Source of the DNA: an uncultured Bacteroidaceae bacterium
GTDB taxonomy: Bacteria > Bacteroidota > Bacteroidia > Bacteroidales > Bacteroidaceae
Reading direction: 5' to 3'
Length of the DNA: 64,000 nucleotides
NCBI GenBank assembly: GCA_944321635.1
Contig: CALULY010000009.1
Coordinates: forward strand, 1-64,000
Shown: in pieces, positions 38,587 to 48,203 of the stretch
Position numbering within the stretch: position 1 is the first letter of the stretch
Layout of the letters: each line of letters opens with the position of its first letter
The notes under the pieces: model-generated
The model's input: only the letters and a program-made list of their open reading frames with translations
Database searches by the model: none
What the model was told of the DNA's origin: nothing
Position numbers and translations under genes: made by a program

Positions 38587-39255
38587 TCACTGGGCATCCA
38601 TGGTCACGTTGCCATCTGCATCGACGTCAAAATCTATCTCATAATATATTATGGAAGTGCTGCCGGCGTTGGATACGGTCTCATTGCCCTTTTCAACGAC
38701 ATTGACCCTAAATTCGGCAGTTTGTGCCGTCGTGTATTCGCCTTTGCCTGACGACGAGGCAGGAATGCCAGCTGTTATTTCGTAGCTTGCCACAGACTTG
38801 AACTCGTAATCTTCGGGAATCATGCTCTTGGCCTTGTCAATCTGCGCGACGATTGCAGCAGGGTCGAGTTTTGAAGCATCAATTGGTGTCACCTTGTCAT
38901 AATCAAGCCCCTCGTCATACCAATGGTCTGGGCTAAGGTCGGTGGGTTTGAAACCGAGCTGCCCCACGAAGCCTTGTGTGAACACTTGGCCGTTTGCTCT
39001 CACCATTTTGACGAAAATGCTCCCTTGGCCAAGGTCGTTGCCCAGTTTCTCCCTGTCGCTCGTCCCTTCATTCCACTCGATTTCGACAAGTTTCCATTCG
39101 CTTGGGTTGACGCTTTCCGTAACAATGTCCTTGACCTTGTTGACGGCTTCCTCGGAATCCATGGCTATTTTGCCGAACCCGAGACCTCCACCACACGATG
39201 ACACTGCCGTGGCAATGGCTGTCGCGGCAATGAGGCTGGTAAGTTTTGCTTTCAT
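38587..39255 (-). CDS. Hypothetical lipoprotein
   Basis: 222 residues. A signal peptide (KAKLTSLIAATAIATAVSSC) ends at the lipid Cys21, followed by GGGLGFG, a Gly-rich start seen in Bacteroidota lipoproteins. The mature part is acidic and mixed alpha/beta (EEAVNKVKDIVTESVNPSEWKLVEIEWNEG... ASYEITAGIPASSSGKGEYTTAQTAEFRVNVVEKG). I do not recognise a family. The promoter contains a TATGTTTG -7 element with a run of ten G (minus strand) ending 18 bases upstream, so expression may be phase-variable. Confidence 0.8.
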   Translation of the reverse strand: MKAKLTSLIAATAIATAVSSCGGGLGFGKIAMDSEEAVNKVKDIVTESVNPSEWKLVEIEWNEGTSDREKLGNDLGQGSIFVKMVRANGQVFTQGFVGQLGFKPTDLSPDHWYDEGLDYDKVTPIDASKLDPAAIVAQIDKAKSMIPEDYEFKSVASYEITAGIPASSSGKGEYTTAQTAEFRVNVVEKGNETVSNAGSTSIIYYEIDFDVDADGNVTMDAQ

Positions 39256-39326
39256 GATAGTTTGTTCTTGTTAAATTTGACTTACAAATGCCCCACTAAT
39301 AACAATGCAGTGCTGTGGTGGCATTG

Positions 39327-39334
39327 CAAACATA
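39327..39334 (-). promoter_or_regulatory. Promoter -7 element of the lipoprotein gene
   Basis: TATGTTTG on the minus strand fits TAnnTTTG. The place of the -33 box is occupied by the G10 tract. Confidence 0.5.
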
Positions 39335-39352
39335 AGCAAACATTAACGTTTA

Positions 39353-39362
39353 CCCCCCCCCC
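39353..39362 (-). repeat. C10/G10 homopolymer in the lipoprotein promoter
   Basis: Ten C on the plus strand (ten G in the direction of the gene), 18 bases upstream of the -7 element. Confidence 0.75.
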
Positions 39363-39406
39363 GACAGTTAAATTATATTAATAAAACGATTCTTACCTGA
39401 TTTTTA

Positions 39407-39470
39407 AGCCCAAATCGGTCATTAGACATTGGTGGACAATCCCGCCAAAGTCTAATGACCGATTTGGGCT
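39407..39470. repeat. Perfect 21-bp inverted repeat between recQ and the lipoprotein gene
   Basis: Arms 39407-39427 and 39450-39470 are exact complements (first bases AGCCCAAATCGG). The 22-base middle forms a further 7-bp stem (TTGGTGG / CCGCCAA, one wobble on one strand), so a hairpin of about 28 pairs is possible. No T run follows on either strand and no reading frame is present. Confidence 0.85.
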
Positions 39471-39504
39471 AAAGGTTTGAATTTACTGGCGAAAGGCATC
39501 CATG

Positions 39505-39554
39505 AAAACACGCAAGCCGTGCGGCTTCTCAATCTGGGAAACCGCACGACTTGC
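39505..39554 (-). terminator. Terminator of recQ
   Basis: Arms 39512-39527 and 39539-39554 form a 16-bp stem with two U-G wobbles on the minus strand, followed by TGTTTT. Confidence 0.75.
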
Positions 39555-39599
39555 ATGTGCCACCGCCTTTGGTCTGCATGGCATCGCAGGACAGGGATG

Positions 39600-41777
39600 T
39601 CAATTGCCGTTCTCGGAGATGAATTTAATCCTCACGAGCCTGACTTCTTCCTCTGTGAAGTCGTCGCCAAGCTCCTTCATTGCCTCGTCGATGCTGTCTG
39701 TCTCGGACTCCTTGAAATATTCGTAGATGTCTTCAAGGTGGTAATCGTCCATGACTTCGTTCAAAAAGTAGTCTATGTTTATCTTAGTCCCCGAATTGAC
39801 TATGGAATCCAACTGGTCAAGCAGTTCGCTGAAGTCCAAATCATTGAACTTGGCTATGTCGTAGAGTGACTGTCGCCGGTCGATGCTCTGGATGATTGCC
39901 AACTTTTTCTTTGACTTGTCGGGCTTGGTCTTCACACGGAAGTCCTCGGGACGTATGATGTCATTCTCCTCGCAATGCCTCTTTATGAGTTCACAAAACT
40001 CCTTGCCGTAGCGTTTCGCCTTGCCTGCACCGACCCCTGGTATGTTCTGCAATTCCTCTATGCTTATTGGATAGGTCGTCGCCATCTCTTCCAACGATGG
40101 GTCTTGGAAGATGACGTATGGCGGAAGGTTGTGCTTGGCCGCTATCTTCTTGCGAAGGTCATTGAGCATCGAATACAAGACAGGGTCGGCAGCACTTGCC
40201 CCTCCCGATTTCTCCGGAGCTTCTTCCATTTCCTCAAAGTCGTTGTCTTCGGTGATTTTAAACGACACCGGATGCTTGAGGAACTTCTTTCCCGCCTCTG
40301 TCAACTTGAGAACGCCGTAGTTCTCCACTTCTTTCTCCAAGTATCCTGCTATGACGGCCTGACGGACAACTGCGTTCCAGGTCTTTTCTTCCTGATCCAC
40401 GCCGCTGCCATAGACCTCAAGGTCGTCGTGCAAATGGTCTTGTATTTCTGATGTCTCCTTGCCAAGGATGACATCTATTATGTATTCGGTCTTGAATTTC
40501 TCTTTTACTGCCTTGACCGTCTCAAGTACAAGGCTCAACATCTCTTTTGCTTCCACTTGTTTCTTAGGGTTTAAGCAATTGTCACAGTTGCCGCAATTGG
40601 TTTCTGTGTACTCTTCACCAAAATAATGTAAAAGGACTTTCCTCCTGCATACGGAGGACTCCGCATAGGCCGCAGTCTCAAGGAGGAGTTGTTTGCCAAT
40701 CTCCTGCTCGGCAAGCGGTTTGCCTTGCATGAACTTCTCAAGTTTCTGCAAGTCCTTGTTAGTGTAAAACGTGATGCACAGCCCCTCTCCGCCGTCACGC
40801 CCTGCCCTTCCGGTCTCTTGATAGTAGCCTTCGAGGCTCTTTGGGATGTCATAATGGATCACGTAACGGACATCAGGCTTGTCGATTCCCATGCCGAATG
40901 CGATTGTTGCGACGATGACATCGACGGTCTCCATTATGAATGCGTCTTGGTTTGCCGACCTGGCGGCAGAATCCATCCCTGCGTGATATGGCAACGCTTT
41001 TATCCCGTTCGCCACCAAGACTTCGGCGAGTTCCTCTACCTCCTTACGGCTAAGGCAATAGATGATGCCGGATTTGCCCTCGTGCTTTTTGATGAATTTG
41101 ATTATCTCTTTGTCTACATTCGCCGTTTTTGGCCGCACTTCGTAATAGAGGTTCGGGCGGTTGAATGAAGACTTGAAGACTTTGGCATCCATCATCCCGA
41201 GGTTTTTCTGTATGTCATGCTGCACCTTTGGCGTTGCCGTTGCGGTAAGGGCAATCAATGGCGCGCGTCCGATTTCGTTTATTATGGGACGGATGTTCCT
41301 GTATTCAGGGCGGAAGTCATGGCCCCACTCCGAAATGCAGTGCGACTCATCCACGGCATAAAAGGAGATTTTGACAGAACGCAGGAACTCGATGTTGTCC
41401 TCTTTGGTCAAAGACTCGGGGGCAATGTACAGCAGCTTTGTCTTGCCGCTCACTATGTCTGATTTCACCGTGTCTATGGCCGACTTTGACAACGAGGAAT
41501 TGATGAAATGTGCGACCCCGTCTTCTTCACTGAAGTTCCTCATGGCATCGACTTGGTTCTTCATCAAGGCTATGAGGGGCGAAATCACTATCGCCGTGCC
41601 TTCCATCAGCAATGACGGCAATTGGTAGCACAATGACTTGCCACCACCTGTGGGCATGAGCACGAATGTGTCGTTACCCTCAAGCAGATTCCTGATTATT
41701 GCCTCCTGATTACCCTTGAATTTGTCAAAGCCGAAATGCTTTTTCAACTCGGCCGTCAAGTCTAAATTATCCGCCAT
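39600..41777 (-). CDS. recQ: ATP-dependent DNA helicase RecQ
   Basis: A 3'-5' helicase for recombination and repair. The 725-residue protein has MPTGGGKS (41-48), DESH (143-146) in DESHCISEWGHDFRPEYR, the arginine-finger motif QETGRAGRDG, an RQC zinc-binding region (CRRKVLLHYFGE...CGNCDNC), a winged helix and an HRDC domain (about 530-610). An acidic and Lys-rich C-terminal extension of about 110 residues follows. It starts 94 bases after clpX; the leader contains an inverted repeat that overlaps the -7 element TATCTTTG (41826-41819). Confidence 0.96.
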   Translation of the reverse strand: MADNLDLTAELKKHFGFDKFKGNQEAIIRNLLEGNDTFVLMPTGGGKSLCYQLPSLLMEGTAIVISPLIALMKNQVDAMRNFSEEDGVAHFINSSLSKSAIDTVKSDIVSGKTKLLYIAPESLTKEDNIEFLRSVKISFYAVDESHCISEWGHDFRPEYRNIRPIINEIGRAPLIALTATATPKVQHDIQKNLGMMDAKVFKSSFNRPNLYYEVRPKTANVDKEIIKFIKKHEGKSGIIYCLSRKEVEELAEVLVANGIKALPYHAGMDSAARSANQDAFIMETVDVIVATIAFGMGIDKPDVRYVIHYDIPKSLEGYYQETGRAGRDGGEGLCITFYTNKDLQKLEKFMQGKPLAEQEIGKQLLLETAAYAESSVCRRKVLLHYFGEEYTETNCGNCDNCLNPKKQVEAKEMLSLVLETVKAVKEKFKTEYIIDVILGKETSEIQDHLHDDLEVYGSGVDQEEKTWNAVVRQAVIAGYLEKEVENYGVLKLTEAGKKFLKHPVSFKITEDNDFEEMEEAPEKSGGASAADPVLYSMLNDLRKKIAAKHNLPPYVIFQDPSLEEMATTYPISIEELQNIPGVGAGKAKRYGKEFCELIKRHCEENDIIRPEDFRVKTKPDKSKKKLAIIQSIDRRQSLYDIAKFNDLDFSELLDQLDSIVNSGTKINIDYFLNEVMDDYHLEDIYEYFKESETDSIDEAMKELGDDFTEEEVRLVRIKFISENGN

Positions 41778-41786
41778 AATAGAATG

Positions 41787-41822
41787 TTTGTTTAGGTCAA
41801 ACCGGGTTTTGCCCTAAACAAA
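41787..41822 (-). repeat. Inverted repeat overlapping the recQ promoter
   Basis: Perfect 10-bp arms TTTGTTTAGG / CCTAAACAAA (minus strand) around a 16-base loop. The upstream arm shares its first TTTG with the -7 element TATCTTTG. It could be an operator or a leader hairpin; there is no T run. Confidence 0.6.
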
Positions 41823-41871
41823 GATATAAACTATTTAAAAGACAAATGCAATGCAGCAGCAAATTTATCCC

Positions 41872-43107
41872 TCAAATGCTGTTAGCCAGTTTTGCGAGGT
41901 TTGCCTTTTCGACCTGATGCTTGGCATAATCGAGGGTGACTTCATAGGTGTCAACATTTTCAGAAGGCAACTCAAACATGACATCCATCATTATCGTCTC
42001 GACAATCGACCTTAATCCGCGCGCCCCAAGTTTGAATTCGACGGCTTTGTCCACGACGTAATCAAGCACTTCATCGTCAAACTTGAGATCTATGCCATCC
42101 ATCTCAAACAATTTGACATATTGCTTTACGATGGAGTTCTTTGGCTCTGTCAAGATTTGCCGCAAGGCGTGCCTGTCAAGCGGTGTGAGGTAAGTCAAGA
42201 TGGGCAACCTGCCGATTATCTCGGGGATTAGTCCAAAGGATTTCAAGTCTTGCGGGGAGACATACTGCATGAGGTTGTTGCGGTCAACCTTGGCCGTGTC
42301 GGCGACAGCACCGAATCCAACGACATGGGTGTTGAGACGCTGCGCAATCTTCTTCTCTATGCCGTCGAAAGCTCCACCGCAAATGAAGAGGATTTCCTTG
42401 GTGTCCACCTGGATGAACTTCTGTTCCGGATGCTTGCGTCCTCCCTCTGGCGGGACGTTGACGATTGACCCTTCGAGCAATTTGAGGAGAGCTTGCTGCA
42501 CACCCTCGCCGCTAACATCACGAGTGATCGAAGGGTTGTCACCCTTGCGGGCAATCTTGTCTATCTCGTCTATGAACACTATGCCGCGCTGGGCCTGCTT
42601 GACGTCATAATCCGCCACTTGCAACAGCCGCGACAAAAGACTTTCCACATCTTCCCCTACGTAGCCAGCCTGGGTGAGCACGGTAGCATCGACTATTGTG
42701 AACGGCACTTTGAGCATCCGCGCTATTGTCCGCGCCAACAGCGTCTTGCCTGTGCCGGTGCTGCCTACCATAATTATATTGGACTTCTCTATCTCAACCT
42801 CATCACCATTGTCAACTTGCATCAGCCTCTTGTAATGGTTGTAGACTGCCACAGAGAGGTAACGCTTGGCATCGTCCTGCCCGATGACATATTGGTCAAG
42901 ATATTCCTTTATTTCTTTCGGCTTGGGCACGCTGTCGATATGGAATGGTTCATCGCCACCCTGCTTCTTCAGCACTTCATCAGAGACCTCAGCGGCCCTA
43001 TGGGCGCAATCATTGCAGATGAAGCCCGATTGCCCGGACAACAGCAAAGCGACCTCATCCTCGGAGCGTCCGCAGAACGAGCATCTGTTAGTCTTCCTCT
43101 TTTCCAA
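41872..43107 (-). CDS. clpX: ClpX ATPase subunit of the Clp protease
   Basis: Unfolds substrates and feeds them to ClpP. 411 residues: N-terminal C4 zinc finger (C9, C12, C31, C34), Walker A GSTGTGKT, Walker B FIDEID, and sensor/arginine region [12 protein letters not shown]. The start is a TTG at 43107, 2 bases after the clpP stop. Upstream ATGs in this frame lie inside clpP and give residues unlike ClpX, while the TTG start reads [14 protein letters not shown], matching the family. Close spacing suggests translational coupling with clpP. Confidence 0.95.
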   Translation of the reverse strand: MEKRKTNRCSFCGRSEDEVALLLSGQSGFICNDCAHRAAEVSDEVLKKQGGDEPFHIDSVPKPKEIKEYLDQYVIGQDDAKRYLSVAVYNHYKRLMQVDNGDEVEIEKSNIIMVGSTGTGKTLLARTIARMLKVPFTIVDATVLTQAGYVGEDVESLLSRLLQVADYDVKQAQRGIVFIDEIDKIARKGDNPSITRDVSGEGVQQALLKLLEGSIVNVPPEGGRKHPEQKFIQVDTKEILFICGGAFDGIEKKIAQRLNTHVVGFGAVADTAKVDRNNLMQYVSPQDLKSFGLIPEIIGRLPILTYLTPLDRHALRQILTEPKNSIVKQYVKLFEMDGIDLKFDDEVLDYVVDKAVEFKLGARGLRSIVETIMMDVMFELPSENVDTYEVTLDYAKHQVEKANLAKLANSI

Positions 43108-43109
43108 TA

Positions 43110-43778
43110 TTATTGCTGTTTTTTGGTAAAGATACTGTCTATCATTCCATATTCCAACGCTTCCTGAGCCGTCATCCAATAGTCGCGGTCGGAATCTTTC
43201 TCGACTTTGGCATAATCGGTGTGGGAATGTTCGGATATGATGGTATATAGTTCCTTTTTCAGCTTCAGAATCTCACGGGCTGTGATCTCGATGTCAGAAG
43301 CCTGACCCTGCGCCCCGCCGAGCGGTTGGTGGATCATGACGCGCGAATGGGTCAATGCCGAGCGCTTGCCCTCCTTGCCAGCGACAAGCAAGACGGCTGC
43401 CATCGATGCCGCCATCCCAGTGCATATCGTAGCGACATCGCTGGTGATGAACTGCATCGTATCATATATTCCCAACCCGGCATAAACGGAACCGCCAGGA
43501 GAGTTGATGTAAATTGATATGTCCTTGCCTGGATCGACCGAATCCAAGTAGAGCAACTGCGCCTGAAGTGTGTTGGCCGTATAGTCATCTATCTGCGTCC
43601 CGAGGAAAATGATCCTGTCCATCATCAGACGCGAAAAGACATCAAGCTGGGTCACATTCAGCTGGCGTTCCTCCAATATATATGGGTTCAAGTAGTTGGC
43701 CTGTGTGCTGACGACATCATCAAAGACCTGGCCGTTGATGCCCAAGTGCTTGACAGCAAATTTCCTGAAATCGTTCAT
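43110..43778 (-). CDS. clpP: ClpP protease subunit
   Basis: The serine peptidase chamber of the Clp protease. 222 residues, with catalytic triad S125 (TGMAASMAA), H150 (VMIHQPLGG) and D199 ([18 protein letters not shown]). The N-terminal ~35 residues are a propeptide-like extension usual in Bacteroidota. It lies between tig and clpX, the classic chaperone-protease order, 93 bases after tig. That gap has a GGGGAGT / ACTCCCC hairpin (43814-43852 region) of unclear role. Confidence 0.96.
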   Translation of the reverse strand: MNDFRKFAVKHLGINGQVFDDVVSTQANYLNPYILEERQLNVTQLDVFSRLMMDRIIFLGTQIDDYTANTLQAQLLYLDSVDPGKDISIYINSPGGSVYAGLGIYDTMQFITSDVATICTGMAASMAAVLLVAGKEGKRSALTHSRVMIHQPLGGAQGQASDIEITAREILKLKKELYTIISEHSHTDYAKVEKDSDRDYWMTAQEALEYGMIDSIFTKKQQ

Positions 43779-43871
43779 AAAGGGTTACTTATCATTAGTG
43801 TCAACGCAGGGGAGTCCCTCAACCCGTAGGAACAGATCAAAGAACTCCCCCGCTTTATGTCAATCCGGAGA

Positions 43872-45227
43872 TTATTCGAACATTTTTGTGAATTCCTCCA
43901 TCTCAATGCCCTTGTGGTCGAGTGTGACTTTGTCCTTCAACGCCACTGCGAGCTTGGACTCTATGGCGCGATCGACCATTGCCTGCACCGTTTCCTGCTT
44001 TTTCAACATTTCATTTGCGTAGTTGTTAAGCATTTCGTCCGGGAGATTTATCATGCCGTACTGGGCGAATTGCGCTATCGTCGTCTTCTTCGCCTGTTCA
44101 ACTATGTCGTTTTGTTCGACCTTGATGGCGTTTTCCTTGACGAGTTGCTCTTTTATCAAGTGCCAAGTCAGCTCTTCGATGCTCTTGTCATAGTTTTCCG
44201 TAACGAACTCTTCGCCCTTGTCACGGTTGTTGAGCAGCATTATCTTCTTAAGAAGCGCGTCGTTGAATTCGAGCTTACCGATTTTGGACACGAGCAAGTT
44301 CCTCACATCAACAAGGAATTTGTAGTCGCTGTCGCCGACAAGTTGCGTCTGGATCGTTTCACGGATCTTAGACTTGAACTCTTCTTCGGTCTTGACAACA
44401 TCTTCCCCAAACACTTGGTCAAACAGTTCCTGCGTCAACTCTGCCTCGACGAAACGGGTGATCTCATTGATCTGGAAAGAGAATTCGCCCTTGTGTTCCT
44501 CTACGCTCTCCTTGGCTATCTTCAGGAACGAAGAAAGTTCCACAGCTGATCCGTCATAAGCCTTGTAGGGGTCGAACTTGACGACTGCCCCGACCTTTGC
44601 TCCGGCAAAGAGAGACTTCTGCTCCTCGTCCTTGAAGTAGGACGGCATCATCACGACATCCTCGACTTGCAGGCCGCCGTCCTTGACATTGCCATCGGCA
44701 TCAAGCTCGGCTATGTGACCTTTAAGCATATCTTTGTCCTGGTAGTCTTCCACTTTCTCATATTTGCCGCCACGTTGCCTGTAAGAAGACACCTGGCGAC
44801 CGACCATCTCGTCAGAAACGTTGATGTCATAGTAGGGAACAACGTCGTCCTTGGAAAGTTCCGTCTTGAACTCGGGAGCTAATGCGAGGTCAAAAACGAA
44901 CTCATACTCCTCTTGGTGGTCAAAATCCACCGGCTGCTGCTTCTCCTCGTCCGGGAGCGGTTCGCCAAGCACTTTGAGATTGTTCTCCCTTATGTATTCA
45001 AAAACCTTCTCCTGCAACAGCTTGTTGATTTCCTCAGCCATCACGCCGCGTCCGAACTGTTTCTTGACCAGTCCCATCGGCACCATGCCAGGGCGGAAAC
45101 CAGGCATATTGACATTCTGACGCAGTTTCTTCAACGCCTTGTCAACTTTCTCTTGGTAATCAGACTTATCTAATTTCACCGTGAGTGTCGCGCTCACCTT
45201 GTCCGTGTTTTGCAATGAAATGTTCAT
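43872..45227 (-). CDS. tig: Trigger factor
   Basis: Ribosome-bound chaperone and prolyl isomerase for nascent chains. 451 residues: the ribosome-binding N-terminal domain contains the signature MPGFRPGMVPMGLVKKQFG, a middle PPIase-like region is weakly conserved, and the C-terminal helical cradle contains LTWHLIKEQLVKENAIKVEQNDI. Its promoter is a good consensus (see 45277-45308). It is the first gene of tig-clpP-clpX. Confidence 0.94.
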   Translation of the reverse strand: MNISLQNTDKVSATLTVKLDKSDYQEKVDKALKKLRQNVNMPGFRPGMVPMGLVKKQFGRGVMAEEINKLLQEKVFEYIRENNLKVLGEPLPDEEKQQPVDFDHQEEYEFVFDLALAPEFKTELSKDDVVPYYDINVSDEMVGRQVSSYRQRGGKYEKVEDYQDKDMLKGHIAELDADGNVKDGGLQVEDVVMMPSYFKDEEQKSLFAGAKVGAVVKFDPYKAYDGSAVELSSFLKIAKESVEEHKGEFSFQINEITRFVEAELTQELFDQVFGEDVVKTEEEFKSKIRETIQTQLVGDSDYKFLVDVRNLLVSKIGKLEFNDALLKKIMLLNNRDKGEEFVTENYDKSIEELTWHLIKEQLVKENAIKVEQNDIVEQAKKTTIAQFAQYGMINLPDEMLNNYANEMLKKQETVQAMVDRAIESKLAVALKDKVTLDHKGIEMEEFTKMFE

Positions 45228-45276
45228 TCCTGTCTGTATTTATTGTTATGATTAATCACTTTCAAGATTTGAGGTG

Positions 45277-45308
45277 CAAAAATAAACTTAACTATTTTAT
45301 TTATCAAA
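45277..45308 (-). promoter_or_regulatory. Promoter of tig-clpP-clpX
   Basis: Minus strand: TTTG (45308-45305), 20-base spacer, TATTTTTG (45284-45277), a full consensus match. Confidence 0.75.
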
Positions 45309-45475
45309 CTTTTGTCGCCACAAATTGCCAGCAAGCACCCCAGGACGACCACAAGGCGTGCCACAGCCGCGAATCGGCGCACCATCTTAGACATGGCAAA
45401 AGCCCGCTGCCCAAGCATCACAGGCTGTCAACACCCAGGCATGGTCCTACCGGGAAAAGCATCTGAAGCCGACGG

Positions 45476-45563
45476 CAAAATCATTGTATGGCATTGGCAA
45501 AAACATTGCATGGTAACATCAAAATCATTGTATGCAAAAAGCAAAAAGGTCGTATGATTTTCC
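45476..45563. repeat. 4 x 22-bp array (CAAAATCATTGTATG type)
   Basis: Four units of exactly 22 bp at 45476, 45498, 45520 and 45542. Each is a conserved 15-mer (consensus CAAAATCATTGTATG) plus a variable 7-mer. The same 15-mer in the other orientation builds the array at 52959-53089. It lies in the tig-aroC gap; the rest of that gap (45309-45475) holds no gene. Confidence 0.85.
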
Positions 45564-45635
45564 AAACTCTTACCTTATAACGGCAGGAATGGCGGGACGG
45601 GCAATTAGATTACATTTTTATTTACCGTCCAAGGG

Positions 45636-45665
45636 TTTGAAATCCGCATCCTTTTCATATATTTG
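45636..45665 (+). promoter_or_regulatory. Promoter of aroC
   Basis: TTTG (45636-45639), 18-base spacer, TATATTTG (45658-45665). The ATG is 26 bases downstream. Confidence 0.7.
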
Positions 45666-45691
45666 TAAGGCAACATAAAAATAACGCAGAT

Positions 45692-46768
45692 ATGTTTAAC
45701 TCCTTTGGCAACATCATCAGGCTCACGACATTTGGCGAATCACATGGCAAGTGCATCGGCGGAGTCTTGGACGGCTATCCTTCAGGCATCGTCATCGACG
45801 AGGCTTTCATAGCACGCGAGATGCAACGGCGCAGGCCGGGGCAGTCGGAAATAACCACCAACCGCAACGAAAAGGACGATGTTGAGATCCTCTCGGGCGT
45901 ATTCAACGGACGCTCGACAGGAGCTCCGATAGCCTATGTCGTCTGGAACAGGGACGCGAGGCCTGACGAATATGAGAAAGTCAAATCAGTCTACCGCCCG
46001 TCGCACGCAGACTACACGTACCAATTAAAATATGGCATTCGTGACTATCGTGGAGGCGGACGCTCGTCAGCCCGTGAGACTTCGGCGAGAAGTGTCGCCG
46101 GCGCATTGGCCAAGATGGCACTCAAGCAGTTGGGAATAGAGATATATGCGTTCACATCGCAAGTGGGTCCTGTCAAAATGGACAGGGACTACAATGGTGT
46201 AGATTTTGACCTCATCGACAAGACACCCGTGCGTTGCCCGGACATGGCAGTAGCCGAGCGGATGATTGAATATCTGAAAGAAATCAAAGCCAACGGCGAC
46301 TCCATCGGCGGAACCGTGTCATGTGTCATAAAGAACTGCCCGATAGGGCTCGGAGAACCCGTATACATGAAACTGCACGCCCAACTCGGCAATGCGATGC
46401 TCAGCATCAACGCGGCAAAAGCATTCGAGTACGGCGACGGATTTGACGGCATCGAATTGACGGGATCGCAACAAAATGATGTTTTCTACAACAACCACGG
46501 CTACATCACCACACGCACCAACCACTCTGGTGGCATCCAGGGCGGCATCAGCAACGGCCAAGACATCTACTTCAGGGTGCTTTTCAAGCCATCGGCAACC
46601 ATCTCCAAGAGCCAGCACACCGTCAATGACAAGGGAGAGCAGGTAGACCTCAAAGTCAACGGGCGGCACGACCCATGTGTCTTGCCGAGAGCCGTGCCGG
46701 TAGTAGAGGCGATGGCATCACTGGTGTTGCTCGATTTCTATCTGTTGGACAAGACAAGGCAACTGTAA
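45692..46768 (+). CDS. aroC: Chorismate synthase
   Basis: Last step of the shikimate pathway, making chorismate from EPSP with reduced FMN. The 358-residue protein has the family signatures [44 protein letters not shown] and [20 protein letters not shown]. Length is normal. A dipeptidase gene starts 1 base after the stop, so the two are probably co-transcribed. Confidence 0.97.
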   Translation: MFNSFGNIIRLTTFGESHGKCIGGVLDGYPSGIVIDEAFIAREMQRRRPGQSEITTNRNEKDDVEILSGVFNGRSTGAPIAYVVWNRDARPDEYEKVKSVYRPSHADYTYQLKYGIRDYRGGGRSSARETSARSVAGALAKMALKQLGIEIYAFTSQVGPVKMDRDYNGVDFDLIDKTPVRCPDMAVAERMIEYLKEIKANGDSIGGTVSCVIKNCPIGLGEPVYMKLHAQLGNAMLSINAAKAFEYGDGFDGIELTGSQQNDVFYNNHGYITTRTNHSGGIQGGISNGQDIYFRVLFKPSATISKSQHTVNDKGEQVDLKVNGRHDPCVLPRAVPVVEAMASLVLLDFYLLDKTRQL

Positions 46769-46769
46769 G

Positions 46770-48119
46770 ATGGAAAGCACAAAAGAGTTGGAAGCATTCT
46801 ACAAGGATTTGTTTGCGCTGATACGCATCCCTTCTATCAGTTCAGACAAGTCGAGAAAGGATGACATGGACCGCTGCGCACAGCTCTGGAGGGACATACT
46901 CCTCAACGCAGGGGCCGACAAGGCGGAAGTGATGCCGACGGGAGGCAACCCTGTCGTCTTTGCAGAGAAGAGGGTTGACAATGCTGCCCGAACAGTGTTG
47001 GTGTACGGACACTACGATGTCATGCCACCCGACCCGGTAGAGTTGTGGCAGACCGACCCATTTGAACCGACAATCAAGGATGGACGGCTCTGGGCGCGCG
47101 GTGCAGACGATGACAAGGGTCAGTCGTTCATCCAACTGAAAGCATTCCAACAGCTCGTCGAGTCCGGTGAACTTAGACACAACGTCAAATTCATCCTTGA
47201 AGGAGAGGAAGAGATAGGCTCGCCGTCATTGGAATCTTTCTGCCGTGAGCACTGTGATTTGCTGCGGTGCGACATAATACTTGTCTCTGACACCAGTATG
47301 CTCGACAAAGACCTCCCCTCCTTGACAACAGGATTGCGCGGACTCGCCTACTGGCAGATAGAAGTGACCGGACCCAACCGTGACTTGCATTCAGGACACT
47401 TTGGCGGTGCTGTCGCCAATCCGATCAACGAACTCTGCAAATTGATTGCAGGCATGACTGACAACGGTCGCATAACCATACCGGGATTCTACGACGACGT
47501 GGTGGACTTGTCACCAAGAGAAAGGGAGATGATAGCACAAATCCCGTTTGACCTCGGCAAGTACAAAGCCAACATAGGCATCGATGAAGTGCATGGCGAA
47601 CCTGGCTATTCCACTATTGAACGCAACAGTTGCCGTCCGTCATTCGACGTGTGTGGCATCTGGGGAGGCTACACAGGCGAAGGAGCAAAGACCGTGTTGC
47701 CATCCAAGGCGTACGCAAAAGTCTCTTGCCGGCTTGTCCCCAACCAGGATTATGAGAAGATTTCAAAGATGTTCTGCGACTATGTGAAATCCGTAACGCC
47801 CGATTATGTCAAAATAGAAGTGACACCGTTGCACGGCGGTGAGGGCTATCTGTTCCCGATAACGCATCCTGCCTATCCAGCAGCGGAGGCCGCATTCAAA
47901 AAAGCCTTTGGCAAAGAACCTCTGGCAGTCAGAAGAGGCGGCAGCATCCCAATCATTTCAACATTTGAAAAGGTTCTTGGAGTCAAAACCATACTGATGG
48001 GCTTCGGGTTGGAATCAAATGCAATCCATTCACCCAACGAGAATATGCAGCTTGAGATGTTTGAAAAGGGCATCGAGGCGGTGAAAGAGTTCCACAAGCA
48101 ATATGATTTGATAGGTTAA
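46770..48119 (+). CDS. M20 family metallodipeptidase
   Basis: 449-residue zinc peptidase of the M20 (PepV/CNDP-like) family, cytoplasmic. Metal ligands: H in VYGHYDVMPPDP, D in ARGADDDKGQ, EE in LEGEEEIGSPSLESF, D in LVSDTSM, and a late H in SNAIHSPNENM. The lid/dimer domain is about 195-330. It probably removes amino acids from dipeptides; the exact substrate is unknown. It starts 1 base after aroC, an arrangement that is likely translational coupling rather than shared function. Confidence 0.92.
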   Translation: MESTKELEAFYKDLFALIRIPSISSDKSRKDDMDRCAQLWRDILLNAGADKAEVMPTGGNPVVFAEKRVDNAARTVLVYGHYDVMPPDPVELWQTDPFEPTIKDGRLWARGADDDKGQSFIQLKAFQQLVESGELRHNVKFILEGEEEIGSPSLESFCREHCDLLRCDIILVSDTSMLDKDLPSLTTGLRGLAYWQIEVTGPNRDLHSGHFGGAVANPINELCKLIAGMTDNGRITIPGFYDDVVDLSPREREMIAQIPFDLGKYKANIGIDEVHGEPGYSTIERNSCRPSFDVCGIWGGYTGEGAKTVLPSKAYAKVSCRLVPNQDYEKISKMFCDYVKSVTPDYVKIEVTPLHGGEGYLFPITHPAYPAAEAAFKKAFGKEPLAVRRGGSIPIISTFEKVLGVKTILMGFGLESNAIHSPNENMQLEMFEKGIEAVKEFHKQYDLIG

Positions 48120-48203
48120 ACTCTTACTAAAAACTTTTATTATAAAGGAAAAAGAACGAAATTTGCACAAACATTAATACAACCAACTTAAAACAACAAC
48201 ACA

